From positions 2,262,837-2,326,836 of the forward strand of contig NZ_LN832559.1 of NCBI RefSeq assembly GCF_900005615.1: a DNA stretch of 64,000 nucleotides, read 5' to 3'. Positions 8,719 to 17,134 of this stretch are shown piece after piece. This stretch comes from Paracoccus aminovorans (GTDB taxonomy: Bacteria > Pseudomonadota > Alphaproteobacteria > Rhodobacterales > Rhodobacteraceae). The first letter of the stretch is position 1. Each line of letters begins with the position of its first letter. The position numbers and the translations under genes were made by a program. The notes beneath the pieces were generated by a model. It was not told the origin of the DNA and ran no database searches. It worked only from the letters and a program-made list of their open reading frames with translations.

Positions 8719-9485
8719 CAGGCATCCTCGGGCTGCAGGGCGCGAATGATCGGTTCGGGAACGATCTGCCAGGGAAAGCCATTCCACTCTTCGCCATCGA
8801 GCAGGCGGCCACCGGATTTCGGTCTGGCGCCACCCCATTGCTTGAAAAAGAACGCTACGCCGTCACGGTCGCAAATGTCCCGGAGTTGACGGGCCCAGCT
8901 TTCCTCCATCGGTCGAGCGCGAGGCCCGCTCTCTCCTCCAACGATAGCCCATGCGATACCTTGCAGATCCACGTTCCCAATCGGGCCGAGCAGCGGCTCG
9001 AACGAGATGAAGCGTGCATCGGAATTGATCTGCTTCAAGTGTTCGATCCTGCTGGTATGCGCGGCGTCCTCAACCGAAACGCCAAGCCAGATGTGGCGGG
9101 GGACCGGCCCACCCTGATAGCGATTGCGGACATAGTTGCGCATGAGGGAACTGCGCTTGGTCAGGACCTGGTAGACATGCCAATCTGCCTGCTCCATGGC
9201 ATCGAACACCTTGTCGACGAAGGAACGGTCGATGTCCTTGTGGAACAGGTCGCTCATAGAGTTCACGAAGATCATCCGCGGCTTCTTCCAGAGCGCGGGC
9301 TGTTTCAGCCTCGTCGGCCAGAGCGTCAGGTCAAATCCTTGCTCATAGGGGTGGCTCGGAATGCCGCGCCAGCGCTCTGCAAAGCGTTCAGCATAGCAGT
9401 TGTCACATCCCGGGCCGACCTTGGTGCAGCCGGTCACCGGGTTCCATGTCGCGTCCGTCCATTCGATCTCTGATTTCTGGGCCAA
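8718..9485 (-). CDS. DUF5131 / phage Gp37-Gp68 family three-Cys protein
   Basis: A 255-residue protein. I place the start at a TTG (9485) because it gives M-AQKSEIEWTDATWNP, the usual beginning of the family, and has GAGG about 7 bases upstream; an ATG at 9533 would add 16 unusual residues. The cysteine cluster GCTKVGPGCDNCYAERFA is the three-Cys motif that suggests an iron-sulphur or radical-SAM-like site. Further conserved pieces are FVNSMSDLFH, VLTKRS, WLGVSVED and IVGGESG. It is followed directly by tcmP. The pair is found in phages and genomic islands, and a role in nucleic-acid modification or defence is inference. Confidence 0.85.
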   Translation of the reverse strand: MAQKSEIEWTDATWNPVTGCTKVGPGCDNCYAERFAERWRGIPSHPYEQGFDLTLWPTRLKQPALWKKPRMIFVNSMSDLFHKDIDRSFVDKVFDAMEQADWHVYQVLTKRSSLMRNYVRNRYQGGPVPRHIWLGVSVEDAAHTSRIEHLKQINSDARFISFEPLLGPIGNVDLQGIAWAIVGGESGPRARPMEESWARQLRDICDRDGVAFFFKQWGGARPKSGGRLLDGEEWNGFPWQIVPEPIIRALQPEDA

Positions 9486-9928
9486 CTGCTCGCCTCGCTT
9501 TTTGCTGATGGTAGCACGCACTTGACTCCGCACAAAGCAGGAACGCGCGCCTGGCTTGGATCGCTAGTGGGATGCGGCGCGCTTGTGCCGCCGACTAATC
9601 CGTTCGATCTCCGTTCCATCCGCCAGTCGGATGGATTTTCCAACATGAACGCTTTCCTGGATCCCAAAATCCACATGAAAGCAGAGACTTGAGGCTATTT
9701 ACCGGATCGGGCGCGGTTAACAGGTCCGGAGAATATCGGCCCGGAGAGAACGCTTGTGCGCAGTTCATTACTCGGGCCGGTTAACAGCCCTCCCGCACAA
9801 CCCTCGAAACAACGGAAAAATCCGGCCACAGCCGGATCGGGAGAACGCTTTTGTGGGGGCAAGTGGCGGAGGGGATGGGCCTACTGTCGAACCTTCTCCA
9901 CATTAACATATTGATTATATTCACCAAA
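9486..9928. other. non-coding gap with short repeated motifs
   Basis: No convincing gene is seen in these 443 bases. The right half holds repeated words: CCGGATCGGG at 9702 and 9832, GGTTAACAG at 9715 and 9779, and GAGAACGCTT at 9746 and 9841. They may be regulator sites or the scar of an element. The left part should contain the promoter of the DUF5131-tcmP pair. Confidence 0.4.
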
Positions 9929-11338
9929 TTAAGACGCGCTTGAACTCGCACTATGACGGCTGGGAAGATTGTCCCGCTTCTCGACCTCACAGTCGGAAGC
10001 GCAGGGCAGCATCATCTCCGCGGTGAGGCCGCTTGTAGCGCCGGGGCGCGGAGAGGTCAGATGCAGGCGTGATCCGATGCGCTCGGCGATGGTGGCGACG
10101 ATGGCGAGGCCGAGGCCGCTGCCTTCGGCGCTGCTGCCGGCGCGGGTAAAGCGGGTGGCGAGACGGGCAAGCGTTTCGGGAGGGATGGGCAGGCCGTCAT
10201 TGGACACACGCAGGATGCCCTCTGAGGTGAGCGTCACGTCGACCGGTTTTGCCGGATCGCCGTGGCGCAGTGCGTTGTCGATCAGGTTGCGCAAGATGAT
10301 GGCCAGCGCATCCGGGTCGAGGTCGGACAGAACCGCCGCTTCGGGCAGGCGAAGGCGGATGCGCTCGTCGCCCGCGTCGCGGCCCTGTTCCTCGACCAGT
10401 ATCCGCACCACGGGGCACAGATCGGCGGCGCTGTCCCGGCGCAGCCTCGCCCCCTCGGCGCGGGCAAGCTGCATCAGGCGCTCGCTGACCCGCAGCAGGC
10501 GTTTCAGCGCCGCCTCCATCGCGGCCGCGCGCATCCGCGCGGCCGGGTCCGCCGTCTCGGCCTGAAGACGCTGTGCCTGGGCGATGGCGCCGGCCAGCGG
10601 GGTGCGCAGCTCATGCGCGGCGTTGGCGGCGAAACTCCGCTCGGCCTCGAAAGCGGCGGACAGGCGGCAGAGCACATCATCGAGCGTGGCGGCGATCGGG
10701 GCGAGTTCCGAAGGCAGATCGCCCGCGGACACCGGCGACAGATCCCGCGCGCCACGCGCCGCCAGCCGCTCGCGCCAGCGTTGCAGTGGCGCAAGTCCCG
10801 CCCGCAGCGCCAGCCATATCGCCGCGAAGGCCAGCGGCACCACCACCAGAAGCGGCAGCAGCAACATCCACAGCGCCTCGCGCGCGATGCGGGCGCGGTG
10901 GGCCAGCGGCTCGGCCACGGTCAGGCGCACCGTGTCTCGCAATGCGGCGATATTGTAGAGGCGAAGCGTCGCCGTGCTGCGGAGACCCGGCCCGTCCCAA
11001 GGCGGAAACCCGGCCGGATCGACAGCATGCGATTGCAGCAGCACCCGACCGGCCGGGTCGCGCAACACATAGGTCAGGAACTCGTCATGCGGAGCGATGA
11101 CGCCCAGAATGCGTGGATCGTCCTCGTCATTCTCGTCGGCCGGGCCGCGACCCAGCACATCGTTGACAGCGAGAGGCAGCAGGCGTTCGGCGCTTTCCTG
11201 AAGCGCCGAGTCGAACAGCGCGTCCAATTCACGCCGCATCAGTCCGGCGGTTAGCAGGGCGGTTGCCAGCCACAGCGCCACCAGCGCCAGCCCCAGCCAG
11301 AGCGCCAGCCGGCCCCGCAGGCTTGCGGGCGCCCTCAT
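9929..11338 (-). CDS. two-component sensor histidine kinase
   Basis: A 469-residue membrane kinase of the QseC/TctE type. It has a first membrane helix at about residues 11-33, a periplasmic sensor of about 115 residues, a second helix at about 155-178, then a HisKA domain with FAANAAHELRTPLAG (His at about 242) and an ATPase domain with NLIDNALRHG and GSGLGLAIV. ATGA overlap with the upstream response-regulator gene supports the start at 11338 and coupled translation. The divergent PepSY/DUF2271/ApbE cluster is its likely target. The signal is unknown; redox or metal cues are inference. Confidence 0.93.
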   Translation of the reverse strand: MRAPASLRGRLALWLGLALVALWLATALLTAGLMRRELDALFDSALQESAERLLPLAVNDVLGRGPADENDEDDPRILGVIAPHDEFLTYVLRDPAGRVLLQSHAVDPAGFPPWDGPGLRSTATLRLYNIAALRDTVRLTVAEPLAHRARIAREALWMLLLPLLVVVPLAFAAIWLALRAGLAPLQRWRERLAARGARDLSPVSAGDLPSELAPIAATLDDVLCRLSAAFEAERSFAANAAHELRTPLAGAIAQAQRLQAETADPAARMRAAAMEAALKRLLRVSERLMQLARAEGARLRRDSAADLCPVVRILVEEQGRDAGDERIRLRLPEAAVLSDLDPDALAIILRNLIDNALRHGDPAKPVDVTLTSEGILRVSNDGLPIPPETLARLATRFTRAGSSAEGSGLGLAIVATIAERIGSRLHLTSPRPGATSGLTAEMMLPCASDCEVEKRDNLPSRHSASSSAS

Positions 11339-11994
11339 CCGCGACCCAGCCGATAGCCGAGGCCGCGCTCGGTCTCGATGACGCTGGTGCCCAGCTTCTT
11401 GCGCAGGCGGCTGACATGGACCTCGATGGTGTTGCTTTCGACCTCGGCGCCGAAAGCGTAAAGCTTGTCCTCGAGCTGTGCCTTCGAGAACAGTTGGCCG
11501 GGATGGCCCAGCAGGGCCTCGAACAGCGCCCATTCGCGCGCCGTCAGCGGCACGAGCCTGCCGGCGCGATGAACGCTGCGCGCGGCAAGGTCGATTTCCA
11601 GATCGCCATGCTGGATCAGCGGGTTGGGGTTGCCGGCATAGCGGCGCGCGACCGAGCCGATCCGCGCCGTGAGCTCCGCGAGATCGAAGGGCTTGATCAG
11701 ATAGTCGTCGGCCCCCGCGTTCAGGCCTTCGATGCGGTCCGAGACCTGATCGAGCGCGGTGAGGATGATCACCGGCGTGGCATTGCCGCGCCCGCGGAGC
11801 GCGCGCAGATAGGGAATGCCACGCCCGTCGGGCAGCATCAGATCCAGCAGCACCAGGTCGTAGGGGATGGTTCTCAGATGCTCGCTTGCCGCATCGAGCC
11901 GATGCACCCAGTCGGCGCTGTGACCATCGGCTGTGATCTGGTCGCGCACCGCCGCGCCCAGCACCGTGTCGTCCTCGATCAGCAGGATGCGCAT
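11335..11994 (-). CDS. OmpR-family response regulator (QseB/TctD-like)
   Basis: A 219-residue transcription factor. The receiver domain starts MRILLIEDD and has the phospho-acceptor Asp51 in VLLDLMLPDG and the switch lysine in LIKPFD. A winged-helix effector follows from about residue 125 (PLTAREWALFEALL ... VSRLRKKL ... ERGLGYRL). It is transcribed away from the PepSY gene at 12137 across a 142-base divergent interval, a common layout for autoregulation plus control of the facing operon. Translation is coupled to the kinase by an ATGA overlap. Confidence 0.93.
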   Translation of the reverse strand: MRILLIEDDTVLGAAVRDQITADGHSADWVHRLDAASEHLRTIPYDLVLLDLMLPDGRGIPYLRALRGRGNATPVIILTALDQVSDRIEGLNAGADDYLIKPFDLAELTARIGSVARRYAGNPNPLIQHGDLEIDLAARSVHRAGRLVPLTAREWALFEALLGHPGQLFSKAQLEDKLYAFGAEVESNTIEVHVSRLRKKLGTSVIETERGLGYRLGRG

Positions 11995-12136
11995 GGTGGT
12001 TCCCTCTCACGGCTCGCTTCCGGATTGCCCGCCGCAACTGACGGCAGCCTTACCGTAACCGGGGCGCCGCTTCAGTTTGATGTCAGCTTTCCATGCCATC
12101 AGGGTGCGAACGAGTTGGCAAGGAGGAGTGTGACCA

Positions 12137-12454
12137 ATGCGCAAGGCGCTGACAATGCTGGTTCTGGCTCTGGTGTTGCCAGCGGGCGCGGCACTGGCCG
12201 ACGACGATTGCCGCGTCCCCATGGCCGACTGGCAACCGCGCGAGGCGGTGACGGCGTTGGCGCAGGAGCGGGGCTGGACGATTTCGGGCATCAAGATCGA
12301 TGACGGTTGCTACGAAGTCCGGGGCACCGACGCCGAAGGCCATCAGATCAGGGTCAAGATCGACCCCGGCAATCTCGATCTGGTCGAGATGCGCATCCGT
12401 TATCGCGACAGGGATGGACGACGGTCGGGCCCACCGGAAGGGAACCATGACTGA
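12137..12454 (+). CDS. periplasmic PepSY-domain protein 1
   Basis: A 105-residue exported protein with signal peptide MRKALTMLVLALVLPAGAALA, followed by DDDCRVP and a PepSY domain (WQPREAVTALAQERGWTI, then DDGCYEVRGTDAEG and IDPGNLDLV). The two cysteines recur in the two following paralogues and may form a disulphide. AAGGAGG stands just upstream of the start. It is the first of three tandem PepSY genes facing the two-component system. Small PepSY proteins of this kind are often strongly induced members of QseBC/TctDE-type regulons; a precise function is not known. Confidence 0.85.
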   Translation: MRKALTMLVLALVLPAGAALADDDCRVPMADWQPREAVTALAQERGWTISGIKIDDGCYEVRGTDAEGHQIRVKIDPGNLDLVEMRIRYRDRDGRRSGPPEGNHD

Positions 12455-12664
12455 CGGGGCACACGCACCCGACTCCTCAAAGCCTTGCGCTCCGCCGGAC
12501 ACCGGCGGGGCGCTTTCGTTTCATGTACCACCGTCGGCACCTCCCCTCGGTTCGCCCGCCGCCCTGACAGCAAGCTGAAGCAGATTCCCGGCGGGCGTCA
12601 GCACCCCGTCAGTCACGCCCTCCAGGTTGGTCACATCAGGCAACCCGAACCGAGGAGAAACGCC

Positions 12665-12967
12665 ATGAAGACCCTGCTCACCGCCGCTGCACTTGCCCTT
12701 GCGATCCCTGCCGGGGCGGCGCTTGCGGACACCCATTGCGACGTGCCGACCGCGAACATGCAGTCCTGGGAATCGCTCATCCAGCTGACCAAGGATTTTG
12801 GCTGGTCCATCTCGAAGATGGAGCTCGACGATGGCTGCTACGAACTCAATGTCATCGATCAGGGCGGCAATCACCTGGAGATGATCGTCGATCCCCAGAC
12901 GCTCGACGTCATCGACGGCAAGGTCGAGCGCTGGAGCGACGGCACCAGGCCCGAAAAAACGAAGTGA
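12665..12967 (+). CDS. periplasmic PepSY-domain protein 2
   Basis: A 100-residue exported protein from Met at 12665 (MKTLLTAAALALAIPAGAA), preceded by GAGGAGAAACGCC, a good ribosome site. The mature part begins DTHCDVPTANMQSW and has the PepSY-type pattern WESLIQLTKDFGWSIS, DDGCYELNVID, VDPQTLDVID. It is a paralogue of the genes on both sides, with the same two Cys positions. A 210-base spacer separates it from PepSY 1, so it may have its own regulation. Confidence 0.8.
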   Translation: MKTLLTAAALALAIPAGAALADTHCDVPTANMQSWESLIQLTKDFGWSISKMELDDGCYELNVIDQGGNHLEMIVDPQTLDVIDGKVERWSDGTRPEKTK

Positions 12968-13081
12968 TCCCGCCAGTGCTCCGCGGCCCGGTTGTCGCGG
13001 AGCCATTTCAATCGGGCGCCAGCCTTCAGATCGGTGATCGGGAAGGTCGCCCCACACACACTTCAAAAGGATGAACTGACC

Positions 13082-13462
13082 ATGAGGATTCCGTGGATTG
13101 CCGCCGCTTGCCTTGCGGCGCTGCCGGCAACGGCTGCGCTGGCGGACGATGACTGCCATGCGCCTCGTGCCGTCTGGCAGCCGCGCGAGGCGGCCATGCA
13201 GGCCGCGAGCCGCCTTGGCTGGCGCGTCGAGGAAATCGAGGCCGATGACGGCTGCTGGGAGATCGAGGGCCGCGATGCCGAAGGCCGGCGCATCAAGGCC
13301 AAGCTCGACCCCGCCACGCTGAACGTCGTCAAGCTGCGCCACCGCGACGGCGGCCGCGACCGGCGGCGCGAGGACGTGCGCGCACCGGCCGCCCCGCTGG
13401 CCGCCCCACCCGCCAATCCGCTGTTCCAGAACGGCAAGCCGCCCGTGGTGCAGGTGAACTGA
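13082..13462 (+). CDS. periplasmic PepSY-domain protein 3
   Basis: A 126-residue exported protein with signal peptide MRIPWIAAACLAALPATAALA, then DDDCHAPRAVWQPREAAMQ and the same PepSY repeat (DDGCWEIEGRDAEG, LDPATLNVV). It differs from its two upstream paralogues by a C-terminal Arg/Pro-rich extension (RDRRREDVRAP and a Pro/Ala linker). It is followed after 26 bases by the DUF2271 gene and probably leads that operon. A supporting role in the electron-transfer cluster is inferred from position only. Confidence 0.8.
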   Translation: MRIPWIAAACLAALPATAALADDDCHAPRAVWQPREAAMQAASRLGWRVEEIEADDGCWEIEGRDAEGRRIKAKLDPATLNVVKLRHRDGGRDRRREDVRAPAAPLAAPPANPLFQNGKPPVVQVN

Positions 13463-13488
13463 CACCCCCAATGAAGGGAGATAACAAG

Positions 13489-13959
13489 ATGAAATCCGCC
13501 ATTGCAGCATTTGCACTGACCTCGGCCCTCGTGGCGCCCGGCCTCGCCGCAGCCCGGCCAGTCACCTTCACCACCACGCTGAACAACTACGGCGGCGATG
13601 GTGCCTATCTGGCGCTTTATCTCACTGACGCGTCCGGCGCCTATGCCGGCACGCTGTGGATGGCCGGGGGCAAGTCGAAATATTACGATTCGCTTGCCGG
13701 CTGGTATCGCGCCACGGGTGGCGATCCGGCGCAGATTGACGGCATCACCGGCGCCAGTGTCGGCGCGGGCCGGACGCTGGAAATCACGCTCGACCTGGCC
13801 GATGCGCTGTTTGATGCGGGCTATGTTCTGCATGTCGATGCCGCCGTCGAGGATATGCGCGACAGCCCCGATGACGTGGCGGTCCCCCTGACCACGCAAG
13901 GCGCTGGCAAGACCACGCAGGGTCGTCGCTACGTTGCCAGCCTCAAATACGACATGTGA
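13489..13959 (+). CDS. DUF2271 periplasmic protein, putative flavinylation substrate
   Basis: A 156-residue exported protein. The start at 13489 is preferred over 13471 because AAGGGAGA lies 8 bases upstream. The signal peptide is MKSAIAAFALTSALVAPGLA. The mature part (FTTTLNNYGGDGAYLALYL, GTLWMAGGKSKYYDSL) fits DUF2271. Residues 84-90 are DGITGAS, close to the D-G-x-(S/T)-(G/S)-A-(T/S) sequence to which ApbE attaches FMN; Ser90 would be the acceptor. It sits directly upstream of a PepSY-flavodoxin reductase and apbE, which fits a periplasmic flavoprotein accepting electrons from the membrane. Flavinylation itself is inference. Confidence 0.8.
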   Translation: MKSAIAAFALTSALVAPGLAAARPVTFTTTLNNYGGDGAYLALYLTDASGAYAGTLWMAGGKSKYYDSLAGWYRATGGDPAQIDGITGASVGAGRTLEITLDLADALFDAGYVLHVDAAVEDMRDSPDDVAVPLTTQGAGKTTQGRRYVASLKYDM

Positions 13960-13971
13960 CGGAGCCGACCG

Positions 13972-16194
13972 ATGATCCGTGTACTTCTCCACCGCTGGCC
14001 GGGGCTGGCCGGCCTGCTGCTTGTCACCCTGCTTGCGGTGAGCGGTGCGGCGCTGTCGGTCTTTCCCGCGATCGAACGACTTGCCTCGCCGCAGGCGGCC
14101 GGTGGGCTGAGCGTGGGCGACCTCGCCGCCCGTGTGCAGGCCGAGTATCCAGGGGTCGAGCAGATCCGCGGCGCGCCCTCGGGACGCATCACCGCCTGGT
14201 GGTTTCAGGATGGCACACCGGGCGCGGCGGTGATCGACCCGGCGACCGGACAAGGGGTGGCTCCGGTTGACGCAAGCCCTGCCGAGCGCTGGCTGGTAAA
14301 CTTGCATCGGCAGCTTTTCGCGGGCGATACCGGCCGGCTGGTCATGGCGACGGGTGCGGGGGTCATGCTGCTGCTGTGCGCCTCGGGTGCGGTTCTGATA
14401 GCGCGGCGCATGGGCGGCTGGCGCCGCTGGTTCGGCCGTACGCGCGGCCGGCTGGCGGCGCGGCTGCATGTCGAAATGGCGCGTATCGCGGTGGCGGGTC
14501 TGGCGCTTTCCGCGCTGACCGCGCTGTGGATGACGGCCTCGACCTTCGGGCTGCTGCCCGATCAGGCGAGGGCGCCGCTCTTTCCGGCCACGACCAGCGG
14601 CCAGACCGGGATCGCCCCCAACCACATCGCGGCGCTTGCCGATCTGCCGGTGGCCGCGCTGCGCGATCTGAGCTTTCCCGACCCGACCGATCCCACCGAC
14701 GCCTTCACGCTGAAGACCGACCGGGGCGCTGGCTATCTCGATCAGGGCACGGGCGAGGTTCTGGCCTGGACCGATGCTCAGGCATTGTCGCGGGTCACGG
14801 AAACCTTCACGATGCTGCATACCGGGCGCGGCGCGGCGGTCATCGGTCTCGTCCTGGGTCTGATGGCGCTTTCGGTGCCGGCACTGGCAGTGAGCGGGTT
14901 TGCCCTCTGGCTGGCAGGCTGGCGGGCACGCCCGCGCATCCGCAGAAACGCTTCGGCGAGCCGGGCCGAGACTGTCATCTTCGTCGGCTCCGAGGCCGGC
15001 AGCACCTGGGGCTTTGCCGCCACGCTGCACCGCGCGCTGAGCGAGGCTGGGCAGTCCGTCCATGTGGCGCCCATGACCGCCTTCGATCCCGCACGCTACC
15101 GGGCGGCGAAGCGCCTGCTGATCCTTGCCGCCACCTATGGCGACGGGATGGCCCCGGCCTCGGCCAAGGGTTTCATCGAGCGGCTGGAACACGCGCCGGC
15201 GCTTTCCGGCGTACCGGTCGCGGTGCTGGGCTTCGGCGATCACAGTTTTCCGGCTTTCTGCGCCTTTGCCGACGAGGTCGCGCAGCTGCTGACCGCGAAG
15301 GGCTGGACGGAACTTCTGCCGCCTGACGCGGTGGACCGCCAGTCGCCGCGGGATTTCGCCCGCTGGGGCCGCGCGCTCGGGCGGACACTCGGTCTTGAGC
15401 TGGAACTGGTCCATCAGCCGGTCCAGCCCGCCACCGAGGCGCTGACACTGGTCTCGCGGCGCGACTACGGCGCGCAGGTGCAGGCCCCGACCGCGATCCT
15501 GCGTTTTGCCCTGCCGCGCGCGGGGTTCTGGCAGCGGCTGACGAGGCGCGGATTCGCGCAGTTCCAGGCTGGCGACCTGCTGGCGGTGCTGCCCGAGGGC
15601 GCGCCGGGTGTCGCACCCATGCCGCGCCTCTATTCGCTGGCCTCAGGCAGCCGCGACGGCTTTGTCGAGATCGTCGTGCGCAAGCAACCCGGCGGACTGT
15701 GTTCGGGGCAGCTGGTGGCGCTGGAGCCGGGCAGCACCATTCGCGCCTTCATCCGCCCCAACCCCGGGTTTCACTCCGGCCACGGGCGCGCCCCGCTGAT
15801 CCTGATCGGCGCCGGCACCGGAATCGGACCGTTGGCGGGCATGATCCGCGCCAACCGCCGCGCCCGGCCGGTGCATCTGTTTTTCGGCCTGCGCGCCCGA
15901 GACAGCGACTTCTTCTTTGCCGAGGAGCTCGCCGGCTGGCAGCGGGACGGCCGCCTTGCCCGGCTGACCACCGCCACCTCGCGCGGGCCGCGCCCGTACT
16001 ACGTCCAGGACGCGCTGCGCCATGAGGCGGCCGAGGTGCTGGCGATGATCCGCTCGGGCGCCCGCATCATGGTTTGTGGCGGGCGCGCGATGGCGGAGGG
16101 CGTGACGGCTGCATTAACCGATATCCTTGCCCCGGCGGGTCTGACGCCGGCGGTGCTGAAAGCCGAGGGACGCTATGTCGAAGATGTCTTCTGA
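13972..16194 (+). CDS. PepSY-membrane / flavodoxin / ferredoxin-reductase fusion
   Basis: A 740-residue fused electron carrier. Residues 1-320 form a PepSY-type membrane part with helices at about 10-33, 122-145, 168-192 and 287-317 and histidines at 7, 112, 166 and 283 that could ligate haem b. Residues 333-480 are flavodoxin-like (TVIFVGSEAGSTWG, AATYGDGMAP). Residues 490-740 are a ferredoxin-NADP reductase-like module with FAD box RLYSLAS (552-558), the NAD(P) loop GAGTGIGP (613-620) and a terminal AEGRYVEDVF. The arrangement resembles sulphite-reductase flavoprotein-type proteins joined to a PepSY membrane domain. The likely path is cytoplasmic NAD(P)H to FAD to FMN to haem to the periplasm. 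It overlaps apbE by 20 bases. Confidence 0.9.
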   Translation: MIRVLLHRWPGLAGLLLVTLLAVSGAALSVFPAIERLASPQAAGGLSVGDLAARVQAEYPGVEQIRGAPSGRITAWWFQDGTPGAAVIDPATGQGVAPVDASPAERWLVNLHRQLFAGDTGRLVMATGAGVMLLLCASGAVLIARRMGGWRRWFGRTRGRLAARLHVEMARIAVAGLALSALTALWMTASTFGLLPDQARAPLFPATTSGQTGIAPNHIAALADLPVAALRDLSFPDPTDPTDAFTLKTDRGAGYLDQGTGEVLAWTDAQALSRVTETFTMLHTGRGAAVIGLVLGLMALSVPALAVSGFALWLAGWRARPRIRRNASASRAETVIFVGSEAGSTWGFAATLHRALSEAGQSVHVAPMTAFDPARYRAAKRLLILAATYGDGMAPASAKGFIERLEHAPALSGVPVAVLGFGDHSFPAFCAFADEVAQLLTAKGWTELLPPDAVDRQSPRDFARWGRALGRTLGLELELVHQPVQPATEALTLVSRRDYGAQVQAPTAILRFALPRAGFWQRLTRRGFAQFQAGDLLAVLPEGAPGVAPMPRLYSLASGSRDGFVEIVVRKQPGGLCSGQLVALEPGSTIRAFIRPNPGFHSGHGRAPLILIGAGTGIGPLAGMIRANRRARPVHLFFGLRARDSDFFFAEELAGWQRDGRLARLTTATSRGPRPYYVQDALRHEAAEVLAMIRSGARIMVCGGRAMAEGVTAALTDILAPAGLTPAVLKAEGRYVEDVF

Positions 16195-17134
16195 TCCGGT
16201 CCGCCATGCACTCAACGGCCCGACCATGGGTACGCGCTGGCAAGCCGTGTTCCACGCCGCGCCCGGCTTCGATCCGGACCCGCTGCGCGCGGCGCTGCAG
16301 GCCGCCGTGAATGAGGTGGACGCACAGATGTCCACCTGGAAGCCCGACAGCGCGCTGATGCAGTTGAACCGCGCCCCGCTGGATGAATGGTTCGCCATCC
16401 CGGCCCGGCTGGCCGAAGTGCTGCGGCTGGGGCTGGAGATCGGCCGCGCCTCGGGCGGCGCTTTTGACATCGGCATGGGCGATGCCGTGCGCGCCTGGGG
16501 CTTCGGACCCGACGCGGCCGAGGCTCGGGCGATCCGCGCCGCCATGGCCGCGCCCCGGCGCCCCGCGCATGAGGTGCTGGATATCGACGGCCAGCTCGTG
16601 CGCAAACGGGCTCCCATTGCGCTCGATCTCAACGCCATCGCCAAGGGCTACGGTGTCGATCGTCTGACCGAAACCCTGCGCGACCACGGCATCACCGCCG
16701 CGCTGACCGGAATCGACGGCGAGATGCGCGCCACCGGGCTGCGCCCCGACGGCAGCCCGTGGGCCGTCGCGGTCGAAGCCCCCGACCCGGAGCGACGCGC
16801 GGCGCATTCGATCCTCGCGCTCGAGGATTGTGCCGTCGCGACATCCGGCGACTACCGTCACCGCGTCGAGGTTCGAGGGCAGAGCCTCTCGCATACCATG
16901 GACCCCGGGCACGGCGCACCGTTGCGCGCTTCCGCCGCCTCGGTCACCGTCCTTGCCCGCAGCTGCGCCAGGGCCGATGCCTGGGCGACCGCGCTGATGG
17001 TGCTGGGTCCCCGGGCAGGCGGGGACCTGGCGGCGCGCCTGCGCCTCGACGCGCTGTTTCTGATGCGCGAGGCGGAGGGCATCCGACCCCGCGCCATCGG
17101 CGCCCTGTTCGGCGGCGACGCCGCGCCCGGCTGA
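16175..17134 (+). CDS. apbE: FAD:protein FMN transferase ApbE
   Basis: A 319-residue ApbE-family enzyme, which transfers FMN from FAD to Thr/Ser of target proteins with Mg2+. Visible motifs are NGPTMGTRW, ASGGAFDIGMGD, LDLNAIAKGYGVD, ATSGDYRHR, SHTMDPGHGAP and the C-terminal ADAWATALMVLG. There is no clear signal peptide or lipobox, so the mature enzyme may act in the cytoplasm or use another export route; this is unusual if the substrate is periplasmic. The start at 16175 overlaps the upstream gene; Met at 16184 is an alternative. Its place in the operon points to the DUF2271 protein as substrate. Confidence 0.93.
   Translation: MSKMSSDPVRHALNGPTMGTRWQAVFHAAPGFDPDPLRAALQAAVNEVDAQMSTWKPDSALMQLNRAPLDEWFAIPARLAEVLRLGLEIGRASGGAFDIGMGDAVRAWGFGPDAAEARAIRAAMAAPRRPAHEVLDIDGQLVRKRAPIALDLNAIAKGYGVDRLTETLRDHGITAALTGIDGEMRATGLRPDGSPWAVAVEAPDPERRAAHSILALEDCAVATSGDYRHRVEVRGQSLSHTMDPGHGAPLRASAASVTVLARSCARADAWATALMVLGPRAGGDLAARLRLDALFLMREAEGIRPRAIGALFGGDAAPG

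Noticed and set aside
9929..12037. A 702-codon minus-strand frame spanning kinase and regulator
   Set aside because: Its first 230 codons are an off-frame reading of the response regulator; the real kinase starts at 11338 with an ATGA overlap.
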